Shown one piece after another: positions 58,153 to 64,000 of a stretch of DNA of 64,000 bases. Position numbers and translations under genes: made by a program. The stretch's first letter is position 1, and each line of letters starts with the position of its first letter. This DNA comes from Psoroptes ovis (taxonomy: Eukaryota; Arthropoda; Arachnida; Sarcoptiformes; Psoroptidae), in NCBI GenBank assembly GCA_002943765.1, contig PQWQ01000003.1, positions 1-64,000 on the forward strand, read 5' to 3'. The notes beneath the pieces are model-generated. The model was not told the origin of the DNA. It was given only the letters and a program-made list of their open reading frames with translations, and ran no database searches.

Positions 58153-61100
58153 TCAAGATATTACACAAGCTTCATCGTTATTTCTATGATTATTCACATT
58201 TAAATTATGATTCGATAATGATTTTCCATGATTATCATTGTTAGTTTGACCCGTTTGTAGGAATTTTTCAAATTCCAAATCGAAACGTCGATCATCTTCG
58301 TCATCATCATCATCAGATGATGTTGTTGATGATGATGATGTCGCTGATGAACATGATGAACAACTGTCATATTGGTCATCATCATCATTAGCTTTGATTT
58401 GACACTTTATTTTCCCATAAGATCTTCGATGATTATGTGATGATTTGATTCTTTTCAAACGAATTCTTGGCTTCTGATTATTGTTTAATTGCTGTTTATC
58501 TTCAATATTTGGATCAAACGAAACGGATTTATTCAATTTAACATGATTATGGACCGTAGTCGAGCTGATGGTTTTCGTTTCATCATTATTCGATTGTTTT
58601 GGCTGCTGATCACCGGTCAATTTCTCGGTCAATCGCGAATTATCAATCGAAGATGATTCGATCGATGAAATTTCCGATAATTTCTGACTGTTAGAATCAG
58701 CTGTAAAAGATTTCTTCTTCAGATTAGTTATCGATGAACAATTGGATGAATTTTCATCACTATTCGATGGGATTAAATTGTAAAATTGTGGTGGTGGTAA
58801 TGGTAATGATGGTGGGGATGCTGGCGATGCATTTTTCCATTGATTAATGCTTAAGGAATCGAATCGTTGAGACATTAACGATGATTGATCCAAGTCATTA
58901 GGGTCGAAAACATTGATTTCATTAAGATTTTGATGTTTTGGCTGCTGTTGCTGATGTTGGAGATATTCATTATCTTCACTTAGTTCAGTGGTCGTTGTTG
59001 TTGCCGTTGTTGTTGATGATATATCAAAATTATTTCCATTATTGTGTTCATTAATATTACGAATATTCGAATGTTCAACAACATCAATGAATTCTTGTTC
59101 TTTTGACCAATCATATTTCGATGTGAAACATTGATTATTTTTCTTAATAAATTCAACATAATCAACCATTTGACTGTGGCGAAATTGCATAAATGATGAT
59201 GAGGTCGAGGTTGTTGATGCTGATGAAGATGTCGACGATGATGATGATGATTGTAGTCTTGTCGAATGATTTTCATTCGAATTATTATTATCATCCTTTG
59301 GACTCATTTGAGGTGTGGTCCTTGTTATAACCTCTTTAATTGGATTTTGCTTTTGTTGTAATTGATTTTGCGATTGCTGTTGTAGCTGCTGCTGCTGCTG
59401 AATTCGATTTTGTTTAAGACGTTTTTTACGATGAGCTTGCATTGCTTGTGAACAAGCTATCGAACAATAAATACGGCCATCCATGGCCGGTAAAAATGGT
59501 TGGCCGAGTAAATTTTTCATACACAATGAACAACGAAAACAACGATGATCAGCATGCCATGAACGGCCATCATGTACGATGGCGCCCGTTTCGCAGCCAA
59601 TCAATTCACCACATTCTTCACAAAGATCACCGAACAGAATGTCGAAACATGTAAGACAATATGGTTTTTTAGGTTGTTCATGTTCATTAAACACAGATGA
59701 TGACACAGATTTTTGTCGGTCAGAATCTGATTGTGCCATTATATATTGTTGTCCACCTAATGATCGTTGACATTCACTACAACAAAAATGACCAATATGC
59801 CATGCTCTACCTTCAGCTTCAGTACATTCATCATCAAATATCAATTGTTGACATTGTGGACAACGTGGTTTGAATAATTCAACAAAATGTCGGCCACAAT
59901 AAATTTTAAAAATACCTTTCATAAGTGATTTAAGGTTATTGTTATTATCATTATCATTATTTGTATTATTTGTATTAATCACATGAACAAAACCTCGAAG
60001 ATCGACTAAAATTTGATCACATTCACAACATTGAAAACAATCGATATGATAATATCGATTCGCTACTGATGATGATGATCTTGATCGTTGATTCGATTGA
60101 GTTAATGATGATGATGATGTCGTTGATGATGTGGATGATTCAATCATCAACGGTATGATGGCTTTTACACAATGAGTTTGATTTGGAATTGGTTTTTTAC
60201 ATTTATGACATAATTGTTGAGGCTGTTGTTGCTGTTGAGATGATGGTTGAAATTGATACAATTCAGTCTTGATCAAAGCTTTTCGCTTTTTATGGCGTAG
60301 AAATTTAAATTCATTCGAATATTTTTGATGATCAGGATTCGGTTGTTGATGATCATTATTATTGAAATTCGATTGTTCATCATCAAGATCAGGCATCTGA
60401 TATTTCAACTGTTTTTCACGCCAAGATGATCCTAAATTTGAAAGGATTAATTCATTAAAAATAGATCATCAGAATTGAACAAAGGTACAAACCTTTATAT
60501 TGAGCCATAAATTGACTAATCCGCTGTTGATTATTGACCAAAATTGTTGCGGTTGATTCTTGTATGAATTTCATATGATTTTTCCAACTATTCACCAAGG
60601 GTTGTGCAATTTTGTTGGCCACAATTAATTGATTCATAAAAAATGGATTCGATTGTTGCTGGTTTTTCGGTTGTTGTCGATGATAATGATTATTCTGGTT
60701 AAATGTACGAATCATGCCATTCGAAGCACCCTTATTCAATGAATCACCAACCAAAACAGATGTTGAATTGTTCATTATTGATTGATGATTGTGATTATTA
60801 GGTCGTTGATTTCGATTTCTTGGCAATGTAAACAATGCCGATGCTGCGGTTGATGTTGTTGTTGGTCTTGAATCTGTTTTCGAATGAATCGTATTCATTT
60901 TTATTGAATTATTCGTCAAAAACGATGGTAATGTGGTCATTGACTTGCTTGATTTTCGAATCAATAACATTTGTTCTGGTTTCTGCTGTTGATTATGATT
61001 AATTATTGGATTATTCGACAGTATTTGATCTGATTTCATTTCAGATTCACTGGATTGTGGCAATATCATTGATGATGATACTGATGAAGATGATGGAGAT

Positions 61101-62084
61101 GATCGTTGCTTATTTTCAATGTTAACAACACCATGATCATTATTATCATTGGTAGTTATAACACTGGTAGCTGCCGTTCCATTCGAATGATTTTGATTGC
61201 TTTGACTATTTTCACATTTTGAATTTTGAAATAAGAAAGTAAAACCAAGAAATTAATGAGTGAGAGTCATTAGACTAAGACGGATGTCGTTTTTCAGATT
61301 ATGTTCATTAATAGGTACGTATATTCAATGTGTTCAGGGGTCTTAATGGGGACATTTTCATTGTTTTGTTAGCTTCTTGACTTGAATCAAATAAATCAAT
61401 TCAAATGAACCAATCAACTATCAGGGTATGGCTTCGAGTGTACGATCATCATCACCAGCACCAGTACACCTGGCCACACCGCCAAGCATCTGGTTTTCTC
61501 AAAATTCATTTGTTTTCATTTCATTTGTTTTTGCTCATTTGGCTTTGAATAATCTTTGAATAATCAAAGCTTTGATTGTTTTCGGTTGTTCAGGGCAAAT
61601 TAAACCTATTAAACATGTCACTCGAACTACGATTCGAATCAATGCTGAATCAAGCTAAGACTTACCATTCTTTGGCTGGTGCTTCTTCATTACCATTCAT
61701 CATTATCTTGGTCAATGATTTAGACTTTTGATCGTTGGAATGACGAATATTTGGTAGGGTAAAATATTTACGATCTCGATCATTTAATGATGAATTAATT
61801 AATGTTGATTGTTGATTAGTGCTTCTTTGATGCTGATTATTATGATGATGATGATGTAAATCATAGAACCAACATACTTTCCACCAATTATTATTGAAAT
61901 GATTAAAACTATTGCTGTTATGATGATTATTATTCAGCTGAAATGGTCGAATTCGAGCTGTTGTATTTTGTTGATGTTTCAAATGGTTTGATTGTTGTCG
62001 ATTAGTTGATTTATTATGATGATCATCTGAGTTATTATCATTTGTTAAGTGATTATTCTGTTGATTCGTCATTTTTAAATTCAT
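58153..62084 (-). CDS. prickle: Prickle-like PET-LIM protein with C-terminal CaaX box
   Basis: Planar cell polarity type PET/LIM scaffold. Three exons: 62084-61666, 61205-60493 and 60431-58153, giving 1136 residues. The first 375 residues are Asn/Gln/His/Ser low complexity. A weak PET remnant (SSWREKQLKYQMPDLDDEQ..FKFLRHKKRKAL) precedes three LIM domains: LIM1 from CHKCKKPIPNQTHC (about 452), LIM2 from CPQC (about 568, with DECTEAEGRAWH as in Prickle) and LIM3 from CEECGELIGCETGA (about 648). LIM1 and LIM2 carry Ser/Asn insertions between zinc ligands. A long disordered tail ends CVIS, a farnesylation-type CaaX box as in Prickle (CIIS). Testin is the alternative, but lacks such a tail. Start at 62084; a second ATG lies at 62072. 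Confidence 0.75.
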
Positions 62085-62779
62085 TTCACTTGTTAAAGGC
62101 TATAGTTTATTTTAATTTCAATTTTAAGGCTATAGTTGGCTTCAAATTTTGCTTTATTTCGAAAAATTTGATTATCCCGGAAAATGATAATTTCATAATT
62201 CTCGTTCTTCATTGAATACTCGAAGCTTTTCGAAGCTTTTAAGACATTTTTCTTCAACAATTTTAAACCGAATAAAATTTCATAAAAATTGTTAAAATTT
62301 AATTGTTTTCTTCCAAAGACTATTTCGAATTATCATTCATTATTCATTCATTCATTCATTCATTCGTTCATTGTTGTTGCTCATGTTATCGAACATAATA
62401 ATTATGTAAAAGATGAATGGAATTGAATTGAATTGAAGATTGAATTGAATTGAATTGAAAGATGAAAGATGATTGAATTGAAGATTGAATATTTTGAAGA
62501 CTGAAAGCTGAGGACTGAAAGCTTAAGACAAACAAACAAACGAACGATGATGATGAATAGTACAACAAACGATGATTATTATTTCGAACGAAATAAACGA
62601 AAAACTTGAAATTGTTTTCTTCTTAAGATTGTTTTTGATCATTATTTTTCTTCCTTAATTTCAATTATCTAAGAATGTTTTGTGTGTGTGTATGTCTTCA
62701 GTGTTTGTCTTCAGTGATCAGTCCACAAAACACAGCATCGAAAACATCGTTTGCTTTATAAATCGTCGTGTGGAATATT

Positions 62780-62857
62780 TTAGCTTGTCCCATAAGTTAT
62801 GGCCGTTTTTTTCATTTTTTTCATTCGAAAAACGACAAGAACTTATGGGACAGCCTA
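62780..62857. mobile_element. Mariner-type mini-MITE, copy 9 (CCCATAAGTT variant)
   Basis: TTAGCTTGTCCCATAAGTTA and ACTTATGGGACAGCCTAA, with inner GGCCGTTTTT/AAAAACGACA arms. It differs from the other eight by CCCATAAG in place of CCGAAAAG, closer to known autonomous mariner termini. Confidence 0.82.
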
Positions 62858-63568
62858 ATACAATTCAATACAAAATGACTTTGTTGAATCAATGATTGTT
62901 GAACCACTAATGTTTAGTCGTGGTTCAAAATCGAAGCAAAGGCCACTGCTCTACTCTCTGCTTTTATGAAAAAAGCATGACATAAGCTCTGTATGTAAGC
63001 GCAACAAGTGTTTTTCCATTTTTTAAAATCTTTGTTTGTTTGTCTGTGTGGCCATTTCTTTTCTAAGATATCATCATCCATCGACCTACGACAAACGATT
63101 CAGTTGTTTTCTTCAGTTGTTTTTCTTAAGAAAATTCAAAAACAACTCAAAGACAAGATAAGGGCAATATTCGTAGCAGCAACAGCAGCAGCCGAAGCGG
63201 TAGTAGCATCATTGATAAGATATACTTGATTCGATGACCATTAAGTGATTTCCATGATGATAATAATAATAATAATGATGATGGTCAGCTAGAAATAGAG
63301 ATAATAGCATCGATTATAGCTCATAGTTATAGACTTGTTATAAATACAAAACATATAACAAGGTATACCTTTACAAAATGTGTGATTATCATTTCATTTC
63401 GTTCAATTATTCAATTAATCATTCAATCAATCTTTCAATTCATTCAATCGATCGATAGATCGATAGTTCGATTAGTTCAAATCTTCTAATTCAAATAAAT
63501 ACTCTTGTTAAAACATTCAATCATTAGTCCACACACGATAATTTCTAAGGTTCTCAGCCAGCATACCT

Positions 63569-63723
63569 TTAACCCTTAGCACTCGAGGCATTTACAGCGC
63601 AAGCAAGCCAGCAGCTCGACAATTTTTCAAACTCATGTAAAATGGTGACTGAGGGGCGCCTATTGAGTTGATGCATTACATCTAATGGTGAGTGATGCTC
63701 ACCGCTCGAGTTTTAAGGGTTAA
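63569..63723. mobile_element. piggyBac-type MITE (155 bp, TTAA flanks)
   Basis: TTAACCCTTAGCACTCGAG at the left and CTCGAGTTTTAAGGGTTAA at the right are reverse complements apart from two positions, and both begin with the TTAA target typical of piggyBac. The interior is relatively GC-rich (GGCGCC, GATGCTCACCGC). No transposase frame. Confidence 0.85.
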
Positions 63724-64000
63724 GTAATCAGGTATTTTCGTAGATCGCCGTTTTTTTCCAATCTTTCGAATTTCGATTTTTTTCTTTGTTGACCAGTTTT
63801 CGAAATTATAAGTCAACAGCCATTGAATGCTTGTTTAAGCTCTGTTACAATTCATCATTTCTTAACATTTTGATTCAGTTAAAATCTACAAAATCAAAGA
63901 AAACATTGATCTAAATTTAGATGTCGATTTGTCCCAGATATTGACTTACTTCTATTTGTTTATTTTTGATGAATTTATCTTTGAATTTCGTTGTTGTATG

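Larger units (their letters stand above)
62085..64000. other. Region upstream of the Prickle-like gene, no gene supported
   Basis: 1.9 kb holding GAATT/GATT simple repeats (about 62413-62490), a mini-MITE (62780-62857) and a piggyBac-type MITE (63569-63723). The frame 63008-63229 ends in an alanine run from GCAGCA repeats and is not considered real. Upstream untranslated exons of the Prickle-like gene may lie here. Confidence 0.5.

Noticed and set aside
63008..63229. 73-codon frame ending in an alanine run
   Set aside because: The alanines come from a GCAGCA repeat; there is no conserved domain or splice context.
1..64000. tRNA, rRNA, CRISPR arrays or bacterial-type operons
   Set aside because: None was found by eye. 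The introns and gene families are eukaryotic, and no convincing tRNA B-box with a cloverleaf was seen; a tRNAscan run would settle tRNAs.

Overview
The window is AT-rich nuclear DNA from a compact animal genome. Coding exons are split by very short GT-AG introns, mostly 50-80 bp, and gene spacing is tight. The proteins are metazoan orthologues, including dead ringer/ARID3, Prickle-type PET-LIM, kinesin-associated protein 3, SLC35F6, SHPRH and syntaxin-18. Low GC, tiny introns, Asn/Asp/His/Ser low-complexity tracts and arthropod-like gene content point to a small arthropod, most likely an acariform (astigmatid, dust-mite-like) mite. That species call is inference; no single marker in the window proves it.

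Layout. Bases 1-2878 are a tandem array of a 44-bp satellite that runs off the left edge and contains a 440-bp (10-mer) higher-order duplication. Bases 2879-5948 are gene-poor and hold a mariner-type mini-MITE, decayed satellite copies in inverse orientation and a 28-bp minisatellite (about 21 copies). Bases 5949-31399 are gene-dense: NDUFB8(+), a flavin monooxygenase(-), MMS22L(-), POLR3H(-), STX18(-), an ELOVL6-like elongase(-), SUCLG2(-), ADPRM(+), an unrecognised membrane-anchored protein(-), KIFAP3(-), RFC4(+), a NEK9-like kinase with RCC1 repeats(-), UQCR11(-), NDUFS4(+) and the 3' end of ARID3/retn(-). ARID3 then spans 31296-48754. Its three 5' introns are 3.4, 4.5 and 6.9 kb and carry six of the nine mini-MITEs plus several hairpins. 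From 50561 to 62084 come SLC35F6(-), SHPRH(-), a 52-codon PIGBOS1-like membrane microprotein(+) and a Prickle-like PET-LIM gene(-). The right end (62085-64000) has no gene I can support, but holds a mariner mini-MITE and a piggyBac-type MITE.

Functional themes. Several genes are mitochondrial: two complex I subunits, one complex III subunit, succinyl-CoA ligase and a possible outer-membrane microprotein. Three act at replication forks or in DNA-damage tolerance (MMS22L, RFC4, SHPRH). Three head-to-head pairs with short shared promoters are visible: KIFAP3/RFC4, UQCR11/NDUFS4 and SHPRH/PIGBOS1-like. Several tail-to-tail pairs are very close; RFC4 and NEK9 stop codons are 12 bp apart. Exon-intron structures were assembled by hand from splice signals, reading-frame continuity and family similarity. 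No transcript evidence was available. No clearly undescribed multi-gene system was found. The most novel items are the satellite's higher-order structure, the 75-81 bp mariner MITE family and a SHPRH that appears to lack its linker-histone domain.
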